Part shown: positions 1-7,504 of the stretch, piece by piece
Layout of the letters: each line of letters starts with the position of its first letter
Numbering within the stretch: the stretch's first letter is position 1
NCBI RefSeq assembly: GCF_000024025.1
Contig: NC_013131.1
Location: 124,001 to 188,000, forward strand
DNA: 64,000 bases
Source of the DNA: Catenulispora acidiphila DSM 44928
GTDB taxonomy: Bacteria; Actinomycetota; Actinomycetes; Streptomycetales; Catenulisporaceae
Direction: 5' to 3'
Position numbers and translations under genes: made by a program
Notes under the pieces: generated by a model
Databases searched by the model: none
What the model saw: only the letters and a program-made list of their open reading frames with translations
Told to the model about the DNA's origin: nothing

Positions 1-1
1 C

Positions 2-196
2 TGCGGCGTGACGGAGTTCGTGCGCGGCAGTGCGCTGCGTCCGGCGATCAAGGCACTGAGCGAGTCCGACGCCGCCGACTTCGTGTCCGAATACGACACC
101 CTGGCCCGCGCCGCCTACCCGGTCCGCGAACTCGGCGGGCACAGCGTGCAGCTGCTGCCGTACCGGCGGATCTTCGCCATCGGCCGGACGGTCTGA
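2..196 (+). CDS. tam: Trans-aconitate 2-methyltransferase-like protein, C-terminal fragment
   Basis: Only the last 64 residues are inside the window; the reading frame is open from base 2 to the TGA at 194-196, so the start lies upstream. The tail contains 'EFVRGSALRPAIKAL', 'YDTLARAAYP' and 'LLPYRRIFAIGR', which resemble the C-terminal cap of Tam enzymes (W/V-RGTGLRP, Y..L..AYP, LLPFRRLF). Tam is a cytoplasmic SAM-dependent enzyme that methylates trans-aconitate, an inhibitor of the citric acid cycle. The SAM-binding domain cannot be seen, so the call rests on the tail alone; another class I methyltransferase with a similar cap is possible. Confidence 0.6.
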   Translation, partial: CGVTEFVRGSALRPAIKALSESDAADFVSEYDTLARAAYPVRELGGHSVQLLPYRRIFAIGRTV

Positions 197-247
197 GTGG
201 CGCTGGGAAAAACGGATCAACAGAGCACCTCTGAGGGGAGAAAGACG

Positions 248-604
248 ATGCTCGCAGCACTGCATCACGCACAGGTCGCCGTTCCGAAGGGCGCCGAGGA
301 CGTCTCACGCGCCTACTATGTCGGCGTCCTGGGCATGACCGAGCTGCCCAAGCCGCCGGTCCTGGCCGCGCGCGGCGGCTGCTGGTTCGCCGCCGGCGGC
401 CTGGAGATCCATACCGGCGTCGAAGAGCCGTTCATCCCGGCCCGCAAGGCGCATCCGGCGATCCTGGTGACTGACATCGACGAGCTGGCCGCCGCGCTCA
501 CCGCGGCCGGGCACGAGGTCGCCTGGGACCAGACCATCCCGGACAAGCGCCGCCTGCATACCTTCGACCCGCACGGCAACCGGCTGGAGTTCATCCAGCA
601 GTAG
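248..604 (+). CDS. VOC (glyoxalase/bleomycin-resistance fold) family protein
   Basis: This 118-residue protein is a single VOC domain. It has an N-terminal 'HHAQVAVPKGAEDVSRAYY' beta-alpha unit, the 'VGVLGMTELPKP' turn, and a C-terminal 'FDPHGNRLEFIQQ' strand whose Glu is the usual metal ligand position. VOC proteins bind a divalent metal and act as lyases, dioxygenases, isomerases or drug-binding proteins; the substrate cannot be told here. I chose ATG 248 because a strong GAGGGGAGAAAG Shine-Dalgarno lies just upstream; an in-frame GTG at 197 has none and would add an unconserved leader. It follows the Tam-like gene by about 50 bp on the same strand and may be co-transcribed. Confidence 0.85.
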   Translation: MLAALHHAQVAVPKGAEDVSRAYYVGVLGMTELPKPPVLAARGGCWFAAGGLEIHTGVEEPFIPARKAHPAILVTDIDELAAALTAAGHEVAWDQTIPDKRRLHTFDPHGNRLEFIQQ

Positions 605-667
605 CGCGTGGCAGGAGCGCCAGGACTATCGGCGCCTACAGGGCTATCGGCGTCACCAGGGGAGAAG

Positions 668-1171
668 CTACTCCCCGGAGTAATCCCGGCCGCGCTCGTC
701 CAGTTCCTTGAGCAGGGACTGGAGTTCGCCGCGCACGTAGTCCCGGGTCGCGACCTCGCCGACCGCCATCCGCAGCGAGGCGATCTCCCGGGTCAGGTAC
801 TCCATCGTCGCGAACGACAGCTCCTCGCGGGCCTTGTCCTCGGCGATCTGCACCTTGTCCCGCTCGGCCTGCCGGTTCTGCGCCAGCAGGATCAGCGGCG
901 CGGCATACGCGGCCTGCGTGGAGAACGCCAGGTTCAGCAGGATGAAGGGGTAGGGGTCCCAGCGGATCGCCTTGGTGACCACCAGGATGTTCAGGGCGAT
1001 CCAGATCACGACGATCAGGGACTGGATGAACAGGTACCGCGCGGTGCCGAAGAAGCGCGCGATGGTCTCCGAGACCCGGCCGAAGGCGTCCGGGTCGAAC
1101 GACGGCTTCAGCGAGACCTGCCGGCGGCCGCGCGGCTGGTCCAGCCGCGGCGGGATGTATTCGCGTGCCAT
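668..1171 (-). CDS. DUF1003 membrane protein
   Basis: This 167-residue protein fits DUF1003: a polar N-terminus, then two transmembrane helices at roughly residues 48-66 ('LFIQSLIVVIWIALNILVV') and 74-97, joined by a short conserved loop ('WDPYPFILLNLAFSTQAAY'). A long helical cytoplasmic tail predicted to form a coiled coil follows. The function of DUF1003 is not established. Its ATG directly abuts the stop codon of the upstream MgtE-N/CBS gene, and its ribosome site (GGGAGGG) lies inside that gene, so the two are translationally coupled. The same pairing is common in actinobacteria, which suggests a shared metal or membrane-stress role (inference). Confidence 0.85.
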   Translation of the reverse strand: MAREYIPPRLDQPRGRRQVSLKPSFDPDAFGRVSETIARFFGTARYLFIQSLIVVIWIALNILVVTKAIRWDPYPFILLNLAFSTQAAYAAPLILLAQNRQAERDKVQIAEDKAREELSFATMEYLTREIASLRMAVGEVATRDYVRGELQSLLKELDERGRDYSGE

Positions 1172-2536
1172 CTATCCCTCCCCCGGCCCGGTGCGGATTG
1201 GGCTGGGCGCCCCGTCCGCGGCGTCCTGCCCCTCCAACAGCTCCACGACCTCGCGCGCCTCCGGCGGCAGCTCGTCGTGCGGGTGGCTGCCCGGAGGCCG
1301 CAGCCGCCAGTCGTCCGGCAGCAGGTGGTCCAGCACGTCGTCGACGGTGACGGCGCCCAGCAGCCGGTCGTCGGCGTCCACCACCGGCACGGCGACCAGG
1401 TTGTAGGTCGCCATGTACGCCGTGACCTCGTTCAGCATCGTGTCCGGCGCCAGCGGCTCCAGCTCGACGTCCACCGCCGCCGACACCAGCGCCATCGGCG
1501 GCTCGCGCAGCAGCCGCTGGATGTGCACGGCGCCCAGGTAGCGGCCGGTCGGGGTCTCCGTCGGCGCGCGGGTGACGAACACCAGCGAGGCGTTCGCCGG
1601 CGTCCGCTCCTCGTCCCGGACCAGCGCCAGCGCCTCGGCGACGGTCGCGTTCGGCAGCAGGATGATCGGGTCGGAGTTCATCAGACCGCCGGCGGTGTCC
1701 TCGCGGTAGGACAGCAGCCGCCGCACCGGGTTCGCGTCCTGCGGTTCCATCAGCGCCAGCAGCCGCTCGGCCTCGTCCGCGCTCAGCTCGCCGAGCAGGT
1801 CGGCGGCGTCGTCGGGGTCCATCGCCTCCAGCACGTCGGCGGCGCGCTCCGACTCCAGTTCGCCCAGGATCTCCACCTGGTCGTCCTCGGGCAGCTCCTC
1901 CATGACGTCGGCGAGGCGCTCGTCGTCCAGCGCCGCGGCGACCTCCCCGCGCCGCCGGGGCGACAGCTCGTGCATGACGTGCGCCAGGTCGGCGGCGTGC
2001 AGCTTGTCCAGCGCCGCGACCAGCTCGGCGGCGCCCTGCGCGCCGGAGACCTCCAGGCCCTCGACGGCGTCCCAGTCCACGGTCAGCGACTCCCCGCGCC
2101 GCCGGAGCCCCGTGGTCTTGGCCGCCTTCTGGACGAACAGCTTGGTGAGGGCCATCTCCTTGCCGGCGCGCTCGGGCTCGAAGGCGACGTCGCGCACGGT
2201 CGCGGTCTCGCCGGTGGCCTTCAGCGTCACCCGGCGGTCCAGCAGCTCGGTGAGGACCAGCGTCTCGCCGGGCCGCTGCTGGAAATGCCGCATGTTCACC
2301 AGGCCGGTGGAGACCACCTGGTTGCTCTCGATCGAGGTGACCCGGCCGATCGGCAGGAAGACCCGCCGCCGGCCGTGCATCTGCATCTCCAGGACCAGGC
2401 CGAGCACCCGGGGCGCGGCGTCGCCGGCGCCCATGCTGACCACGATGTCGCGGATGCGGCCCACCGGCTCGCCGTCCGCGTCGAACACGGACCGGCCGGC
2501 GAGGTGGGAGACGTACACCCGGGACAGGGCCCTCAC
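1172..2536 (-). CDS. PRC-barrel / MgtE N-domain / CBS-pair protein without channel domain
   Basis: This 454-residue soluble protein begins at a GTG with a clear GGAGG site 5 nt upstream. Residues about 1-80 resemble a PRC-barrel ('VSHLAGRSVFDADGEPVGRI'). Residues about 175-275 form the helical, acidic MgtE N-domain (repeated 'ADVMEELPEDDQ', 'AADVLEAMDPDDAADLL' units), and residues about 290-410 form a CBS pair. MgtE magnesium channels use the N and CBS domains as Mg2+ sensors, but no transmembrane channel domain follows here; the frame ends after the CBS pair with a short Gly/Pro tail. It is therefore unlikely to transport Mg2+ itself. The coupled DUF1003 membrane protein is a plausible partner (inference). 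Confidence 0.85.
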   Translation of the reverse strand: MRALSRVYVSHLAGRSVFDADGEPVGRIRDIVVSMGAGDAAPRVLGLVLEMQMHGRRRVFLPIGRVTSIESNQVVSTGLVNMRHFQQRPGETLVLTELLDRRVTLKATGETATVRDVAFEPERAGKEMALTKLFVQKAAKTTGLRRRGESLTVDWDAVEGLEVSGAQGAAELVAALDKLHAADLAHVMHELSPRRRGEVAAALDDERLADVMEELPEDDQVEILGELESERAADVLEAMDPDDAADLLGELSADEAERLLALMEPQDANPVRRLLSYREDTAGGLMNSDPIILLPNATVAEALALVRDEERTPANASLVFVTRAPTETPTGRYLGAVHIQRLLREPPMALVSAAVDVELEPLAPDTMLNEVTAYMATYNLVAVPVVDADDRLLGAVTVDDVLDHLLPDDWRLRPPGSHPHDELPPEAREVVELLEGQDAADGAPSPIRTGPGEG

Positions 2537-2773
2537 GTCAACCTCCGCATCGTCGTCTGCGCGGCCGGCGCCGGGGAGGGCGGCCGCTGGTGGTCAAGAT
2601 GAGTGTGCTGCCTCACGGGCCGGTCGAAACGCCGCCGACCGCGCGACGTCCCAGGTCCGATGATGTGATCAGGCTACCGGTTCCGGACCCGAGGCGGCCG
2701 ACTGAAGCTACTCCGTCCCCACCGTGTCGGCCGACCGTCTAGTCTCGTGGCGTCACCGATCGACGGGAGAGTC

Positions 2774-3631
2774 GTGCGCACGTCCCGAGGAACCGCCGTC
2801 CGAGCAGGCGCTGTGGCGATCGCAGCCGTGGCGGCGCTGGCCGGCTGCGGCTCCACCGGCACCAACGGCGTGGCGAAGAAGGGCGCCGGCTCCATCGTCG
2901 CCACCGCCGAAGGCGCCGTGCTGAACGCCACCAGCGTGCACATCCAGGGCCAGTTCACCTCCGGCAACCAGCCCGTCGCCCTGGACCTGCGCCTGGAGAA
3001 GGACAAGGGCGCCTCCGGCACGGTGACCATCGGCACCGAGGTCCTGGAGCTGCTGCGCGTCGGACCGGACGTCTACGTCAAGGGCGACGAGGCCTTCTAC
3101 CGCTCCGTGCTGTCGCGGCTCGGCACGGCCTCCGCCCCGGCGCCTAGCGCGCCGAGCGCGCCGTCAACGTCGGGGTCGGCCTCGGGGTCGTCCTCGAAGT
3201 CGCCGTCCGCCGCAGGCTCTTCGAGCGCGGGCACGTCCACCACGGGCACCCCGAGCGCGGGCCAGAGCTCCTCGGACAACAGCATCGCCGTCACCGCGAT
3301 GCAGATCAACTACCTGCACATCGGCCCGACCGACGCGCAGTACCAGACCTTCGCCTCCCTGACCGACCCACGCCAGCTGCTCGCGCAGATCATGCAGGGC
3401 ATCGGCTCCCTCGGCAAAGACGGCCAGAAGGACATCCGCGGCACCAAGTCCATCGTCCTGTCCGGCTCCAAGGACACCCGCGTATACGTGGCCATCGACG
3501 GGCAGCCCTTCCTGGAACGCGTACTGCCCCCCGGCGGCGGAACCCTGGACTTCATGGACTACAACACCCCGGTGACGCTGAATCCGCCGCCGCCGGGACA
3601 GGTTGTCGACATAGCCAAGATCGCGAAGTAG
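2774..3631 (+). CDS. LppX/LprAFG-like lipoprotein
   Basis: This 285-residue exported protein has an N-terminal lipoprotein signal with lipobox 'ALAGC' (Cys about residue 25). The first half ('NATSVHIQGQFTSGNQPVAL', 'LRLEKDKGASGTVTIG', 'LLRVGPDVYVKGDEAFYRSV') has the curved-sheet signature of actinobacterial LppX/LprAFG-type proteins, which bind lipids. A roughly 50-residue Ser/Ala/Pro/Gly-rich insert (about 120-175) interrupts the domain. I prefer GTG 2774, preceded by GGGAGA, over GTG 2747, which has no ribosome site and sits 1-2 nt after a TAGTCT -10-like hexamer at 2739-2744. It is probably membrane-anchored on the outer face; the ligand is unknown. Confidence 0.75.
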   Translation: MRTSRGTAVRAGAVAIAAVAALAGCGSTGTNGVAKKGAGSIVATAEGAVLNATSVHIQGQFTSGNQPVALDLRLEKDKGASGTVTIGTEVLELLRVGPDVYVKGDEAFYRSVLSRLGTASAPAPSAPSAPSTSGSASGSSSKSPSAAGSSSAGTSTTGTPSAGQSSSDNSIAVTAMQINYLHIGPTDAQYQTFASLTDPRQLLAQIMQGIGSLGKDGQKDIRGTKSIVLSGSKDTRVYVAIDGQPFLERVLPPGGGTLDFMDYNTPVTLNPPPPGQVVDIAKIAK

Positions 3632-3662
3632 CTGCGATCGCTCGACCTCAGCTTGGCGGACC

Positions 3663-4745
3663 TTACGACTTGCTCGGCGTCTGCTCGCGGTCGATGACGT
3701 GGCCGGAGGCGTCGTAGGCGGTCTCGCCCAGCGACGTGAAGCTGTAGTCGGCGAAGCCCACCGCGAAGGAGTAGGCGCCGATGCGCACGGTCTGAACGCG
3801 GATCGTGCCGGTGGTCAGCGCGAAGTCCACATGGTCGACCCGGTCGTCCACCAGCCCGCCCAGCGCGACCCAGTCCGGAGGGTTGGGAGGCACGTCATCG
3901 GATGCCGCCGCGCTGAACGGCCGGCAATTCGTGATGGGTACCGCGCCAGGCGTGGACCGCTGCGCGACGGTGTAGCAGATCCCGAACGGTCCGATCCGGA
4001 CGCCGACCGACGCGTGCTCACCCTTCTGAGTGATGCCGGTGATCGTCCCGGAGGCTTCCGGTTGGGTGGGGGTCTGGCCGGGTTGGTACCACATCGCGAG
4101 GTGCGCCATGCCATCAGCCTGGAACGGGATAGAGAATCCGACCGGACTTCCGTCCGCCGCGAAGACGTCGACCCGGGTGATCTCAATCTTCGGCGGTATC
4201 ACTACCAAGGCGACCCGATTCCCGCGCACGATTCCCGGCACCAACGTCGCCTGTCCGCCGTCGCTCAGCGTCATGTCGATCCGCGCGATGTCCGAGCGGA
4301 AGTAGATCGCGTACGTCGTCGGCAGACCAGCCGGTGCCGCGTAGGAGAGCTCTGCCGGATCGCTGCCAGACGACGCGTTGCAGGCCACATTCAAATTGAA
4401 GCTGCCCGAGGACGGGCAGTCGCCGGGAGCGACGGTGGTGCTCCAGCGCTTGCCCTCCTCGCTCCCGGAGAACACGTACCGCCCCTTTTTGTCGGTGTGA
4501 GGCGTGTTCACCGTGACGGCCTGCCCGCCACCGGCCGCGTTCTGCCGCAACCCCATCGAGCCCAAGATCGGCAGGCTCGTCCCCACCACCGCTGCCGTCG
4601 CCAGCACTCCAGCCGCCCACATGCGCCGCGTGCGCCGCAACTCCCGCGCGCGGCCGTAGACCGCTTCGGTCGGGACCGGGCGGGGCTGGAGCCGGTTCAG
4701 CTCCTCGTCGAGATCACGCTGCAGAGCCAGTTCGTCGTCCGTCAT
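3663..4745 (-). CDS. Single-pass membrane protein coupled to a SigE-family sigma factor
   Basis: This 360-residue protein has a short charged cytoplasmic N-terminus ('DLDEELNRLQPRPVPTEAV'), one transmembrane helix at about residues 42-64, and a large extracytoplasmic region with no domain I recognise. The start ATG overlaps the stop of the upstream sigma gene (ATGA, 4742-4745), a sign of translational coupling. Position and topology are those of an anti-sigma or sigma-associated sensor, but I see no zinc-binding HxxxCxxC motif, so anti-sigma activity is inference. A frame continuing upstream across the sigma gene is an antisense-type artefact of GC bias and was not used. A similar pair occurs at 33217-34737. 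Confidence 0.7.
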   Translation of the reverse strand: MTDDELALQRDLDEELNRLQPRPVPTEAVYGRARELRRTRRMWAAGVLATAAVVGTSLPILGSMGLRQNAAGGGQAVTVNTPHTDKKGRYVFSGSEEGKRWSTTVAPGDCPSSGSFNLNVACNASSGSDPAELSYAAPAGLPTTYAIYFRSDIARIDMTLSDGGQATLVPGIVRGNRVALVVIPPKIEITRVDVFAADGSPVGFSIPFQADGMAHLAMWYQPGQTPTQPEASGTITGITQKGEHASVGVRIGPFGICYTVAQRSTPGAVPITNCRPFSAAASDDVPPNPPDWVALGGLVDDRVDHVDFALTTGTIRVQTVRIGAYSFAVGFADYSFTSLGETAYDASGHVIDREQTPSKS

Positions 4746-5254
4746 GACGCGCTCCCATCGTGCAGCCGCGGATTGGTGCGCAGGCGAGCCAGCGCGCGGG
4801 AAGCCTGGCTGCGCACGTTGCCGACCGAGCAGCCCAGAATCGCCGCCGTCTGCGTCTCGGTCAGGCCGTCCCAGTACCGCAGGATGACGACCGCGCGCTG
4901 GCCGGGCGGCAGCTCCATCAGCGCCGGGATCAGCGTCGCGCGCTGGTCGAGCTGGTCTGTGCTGTCGGGGGCGGCCGGTTCCGGCGCCTCGCCGCCGACG
5001 TGCTCCTCCACGCGGCGTCTGCGGAACCGCCGGCGGTTGAGGTTGATCAGAATGCGGCGGACATAAGCATCCGGATCGTCCGCGCGGCGGACCCGGGACC
5101 ACGACACGAGCGCCTTCGCCAGCGCGGCCTGCGCCAGGTCCTCGGCGTGGCCGTGGTCGCCGGTCAGGCCGTAGGCGAACCGGACCAGCGACGGCCAGCG
5201 GCCGACCATGAATGCGTGGAACTCGGCGTCATGGCCGTCCTCGTCCGCTCGCAT
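4742..5254 (-). CDS. SigE-family RNA polymerase sigma factor (ECF type)
   Basis: This 170-residue group IV sigma factor has region 2 ('HAEDLAQAALAKAL', then 'DPDAYVRRILINLNRRRFRR') and region 4 ('RAVVILRYWDGLTETQTAAI' plus the helix-turn-helix 'CSVGNVRSQASRALARL'). It would direct RNA polymerase to a specific promoter set. I chose ATG 5254, which has a strong GAGGGGGGA site directly upstream; an extended frame to 5410 lacks one and runs into a neighbouring gene. The gene is followed with 4-nt overlap by a membrane protein that may control it. Region 4 is complete and there is no C-terminal extension. Confidence 0.9.
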   Translation of the reverse strand: MRADEDGHDAEFHAFMVGRWPSLVRFAYGLTGDHGHAEDLAQAALAKALVSWSRVRRADDPDAYVRRILINLNRRRFRRRRVEEHVGGEAPEPAAPDSTDQLDQRATLIPALMELPPGQRAVVILRYWDGLTETQTAAILGCSVGNVRSQASRALARLRTNPRLHDGSAS

Positions 5255-5267
5255 CGGTCCCCCCTCA

Positions 5268-5290
5268 GCGATGTGCTCGGCGATGTGCTC
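5268..5290. repeat. Tandem 12-bp duplication in the sigma-gene leader
   Basis: The unit GCGATGTGCTCG at 5268-5279 is followed immediately by GCGATGTGCTC at 5280-5290. It lies between the ribosome site of the sigma gene (start 5254) and the phosphodiesterase stop at 5322, so it falls in the sigma 5' leader or promoter. It may be a duplicated regulator half-site or simply slippage. Confidence 0.6.
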
Positions 5291-5321
5291 CCGTTCCCTA
5301 AGAGCACCGGCCGACGCCGGA

Positions 5322-6161
5322 TCAATGCATGGTCTGGAAAGCCTTTCCATCCAGCACGATTTCCGGCTCGACGCCCAGCGCCGCGTACACGTGTGCGGCG
5401 ACGTCCACATGCCGCAGGGTGCCGTAGTCGGCGCCGGCTTGGATGCCGGGGCCGCAGGCGGCGATCCATGCGGTGCGTTCGGGGGTGGTGGTGCCGCCGT
5501 GGCCGCCTTCGGGGAGGTGGCCGTGGTCGGTGAGGAGGATGAAGGTCCAGTTTTCGGTTGCTCGGTCGGGGCGGGATGCCACGGCTGCCAGGAGGCGTCC
5601 TGTGCGGGCGTCGGTGCGGCGGATGGCGGTGCGATAGAGGTCGCCGCAGCCTTGGTCGTGGGCGGTGGCGTCGTTGGCGCCGAGGTAGACGAATGCCGCG
5701 TGGATGTTCTCGGTGGCCAGGATGCGTTCGGCGTCGCGGGTGATGGTTTCGTCGCCTTGGTCGCAGGCTTGGGCTGACTGGCCGAAGGTGGCGAAGGTCA
5801 GGCGGGAGGGTGCGGCGAACATCGGGCCGTGGTCGGCGGGGGTGGCCAGGGGTGGCCAGGCGCCGACGGCGAGGTAGGTGTGCAGGCCGAAGTCGCGGGT
5901 CAGTACGGTCAGGAAGTCGGGGTGTTCGGCGAGGCGGTGGCCGGCGAAATCGTTGCTGCCGATGTGGTGTCGCTCGATCGTGGTGCCGGTGACGGCGGTG
6001 GCCCAGCAGGGTCCTGACACGGTCGGGGTGCCGTCCTCGACCCAGACCGTGGCGAGGAAGCCTTCGCCTGCTACCCGGTCGATGTTCGGGGTCGGCTCGG
6101 CGTCCAGGAAGTCCAGGCGTGTGCCGTCGATGCCGATCACCAAAACGCGTGAAGTGCTCAT
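5322..6161 (-). CDS. Alkaline phosphatase superfamily phosphodiesterase/nucleotide pyrophosphatase-like hydrolase
   Basis: This 279-residue protein shows the metal-binding layout of type I phosphodiesterases: 'VLVIGIDGTRLDFL' (first Asp ligand), 'PTVSGPCWATAVTG' (nucleophile segment), 'YLGANDATAHDQG' (Asp and His ligands) and 'LLTDHGHLPEGGHGG' (Asp-His and distal His). Family members use two Zn ions to hydrolyse phosphodiesters, phosphonates or sulfates; the substrate here is unknown. There is no signal peptide, so it is cytoplasmic. I chose ATG 6161 for its AGGGGAGAC site; a frame starting at 6221 would run into the upstream gene. It follows the hydroxyacid dehydrogenase gene by 37 bp, probably in one operon. 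Confidence 0.85.
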   Translation of the reverse strand: MSTSRVLVIGIDGTRLDFLDAEPTPNIDRVAGEGFLATVWVEDGTPTVSGPCWATAVTGTTIERHHIGSNDFAGHRLAEHPDFLTVLTRDFGLHTYLAVGAWPPLATPADHGPMFAAPSRLTFATFGQSAQACDQGDETITRDAERILATENIHAAFVYLGANDATAHDQGCGDLYRTAIRRTDARTGRLLAAVASRPDRATENWTFILLTDHGHLPEGGHGGTTTPERTAWIAACGPGIQAGADYGTLRHVDVAAHVYAALGVEPEIVLDGKAFQTMH

Positions 6162-6198
6162 GTCTCCCCTGGGTTCCGAGCCGTGAGTCCCGAGCCCG

Positions 6199-7221
6199 CT
6201 ACGCGATCCGTGCGAGGTCATCCTGATGGACCCCGCCGAGCAGCGGAAGTCCCGCGGCGTACCGCTCGACGTCGGCGACCGCGTAGGCGCCGAGCAGGGC
6301 GATCTCGCTTCCCATCGCTCCGGCCAGATGCGGTGTCACCACCACGTTCGGCAGCAGGAACAGCGGGTGCCCCGGCGGCAGCGGCTCGTCGGGATCGGTG
6401 ACGTCGAGGAACGCGTCGATCCGGCCGGCGGCGCAGCACCGCACCAGTGCCTCGGTGTCGATCAAGGCGCCGCGCGCGGTGTTGACGAGTACTGATCCGT
6501 CGCGCATCAGGCCCAGGCGCCGGTCGTCGAGCAGGTGGTGGGTCTCCGGCAGCGACGGCGCGTGCAGCGTCACGACATCGCTGCGGCGCAGCAGCTCGTC
6601 GAGCTCGACGAGCTCCACCGCCCACGGCGCGGGCATCAGCGCCGCGGCCTCGGCGGCGCTCAGCGTCGGATCGGCGAGCAGCACCTCGAAGCCCTCGCGC
6701 GCCAGCATCGGCAGCACCAGGCGGCCGATGCGCGACGCGCCGACCACCCCGACCGTGCGGCCGACGTTGCCGAAGCGCTGCGAGGTCGACGGCGGCTTGT
6801 AAGTGCCCTCGGCGTAGTGCCGCGCCATCGTGAACATCCGCTTTCCGGCCAACAGGATCACGCTGAGCGTGAACTGCGCGACCGGATAGGCGTTGGCGTC
6901 CGCGGCCGAGGACGCGAGGATCCCGCGCGTCCAGAAGTCCGGGCTCAGGTGGTGTTTCACCGAGCCGGCGGCGTGGATCACCGCGCGCAGGTTCGGTGCC
7001 GCGTCCAGCGCCTCGGCGTCCAGCGGCGGACAGCCCCAGCCGGTCAGCAGGACCTCCGCGCCGGCCAGTGCCCACCGGGCGCGCGGCTCGGCGAAGTCGG
7101 TCACGACCAGCCCGTGGTCGATCTCGACGACGGCGTCGAGCCGGGTGCGCAGCGCGGCCGGGAACGCAGCTTGCGCGACGTCCGGACGCATGGCGAGTAA
7201 CGCGGCGGCGCGGCCGGCCAT
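6199..7221 (-). CDS. D-isomer-specific 2-hydroxyacid dehydrogenase
   Basis: This 340-residue protein has the two-domain fold of the D-2-hydroxyacid dehydrogenases. The NAD-binding motif is 'TVGVVGASRIGRLVLPML' at about residues 155-172, followed by 'DVVTLHAPSLPETHHLL', 'NTARGALIDTEAL' (catalytic Arg region) and 'VVVTPHLAGAMGSE' (catalytic His). It would reduce or oxidise an alpha-keto/alpha-hydroxy acid with NAD(P). A good AGGAAGGGG site precedes ATG 7221. It is transcribed divergently from the sugar ABC operon at 7505 and shares its 283-bp control region, so it may act in the same pathway, for example on a keto-acid from sugar breakdown (inference). Confidence 0.88.
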   Translation of the reverse strand: MAGRAAALLAMRPDVAQAAFPAALRTRLDAVVEIDHGLVVTDFAEPRARWALAGAEVLLTGWGCPPLDAEALDAAPNLRAVIHAAGSVKHHLSPDFWTRGILASSAADANAYPVAQFTLSVILLAGKRMFTMARHYAEGTYKPPSTSQRFGNVGRTVGVVGASRIGRLVLPMLAREGFEVLLADPTLSAAEAAALMPAPWAVELVELDELLRRSDVVTLHAPSLPETHHLLDDRRLGLMRDGSVLVNTARGALIDTEALVRCCAAGRIDAFLDVTDPDEPLPPGHPLFLLPNVVVTPHLAGAMGSEIALLGAYAVADVERYAAGLPLLGGVHQDDLARIA

Positions 7222-7504
7222 GGGGTCCCCTTCCTGTCAGGGCAACGTTCTGCCGGTACAGGTATGCCCGCTCGGCGCTTGCCGAGACGTCAGTCATGTA
7301 ACCGGTTTCGTAATATCGGGACTGTAGGGGTCGCAAAGTCCACGGTCAAGGCGCCAGGTGCGGGCATCAACCGAGATCACGAGTCAGCCACGTCGCCATC
7401 GCCCCCTTGACGCGAGACAGTAACCGTTTTAGGTTCGCGTCCCATCGCACCGAAGAAATCGGGGCGCCCGAGCACCGACGCTCGCGAACCGAGGGAGGTA
7501 CCGC
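7222..7504. promoter_or_regulatory. Divergent control region of hydroxyacid dehydrogenase and sugar ABC operon
   Basis: No gene lies in these 283 bp. Two related motifs stand out: GTAACCGGTTTCG at 7298-7310, with an 8-bp perfect palindrome AACCGGTT, and GTAACCGTTTTAGGTT at 7420-7435. Both share GTAACCG followed by TTT and have the centred-CG look of LacI-family operators. The first is close to the dehydrogenase side and the second close to the ABC operon. The ribosome site GGGAGGT at about 7494-7500 serves the permease. Assignment to the LacI protein at 15484-16566 is inference. Confidence 0.5.

Noticed and set aside
1172-2536. Calling this protein a magnesium transporter
   Set aside because: No channel transmembrane domain is present after the CBS pair.
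608-2602. A 664-codon plus-strand open frame across the MgtE-N/CBS and DUF1003 genes
   Set aside because: It is antisense to two well-matched genes, and its Arg/Gln/His/Val-rich product is the mirror pattern expected from 70% GC DNA.
3663-5102. Extension of the sigma-partner protein to a start at 5102
   Set aside because: The extra part lies antiphase within the sigma gene; ATG 4745 overlaps the sigma stop and begins the plausible protein.
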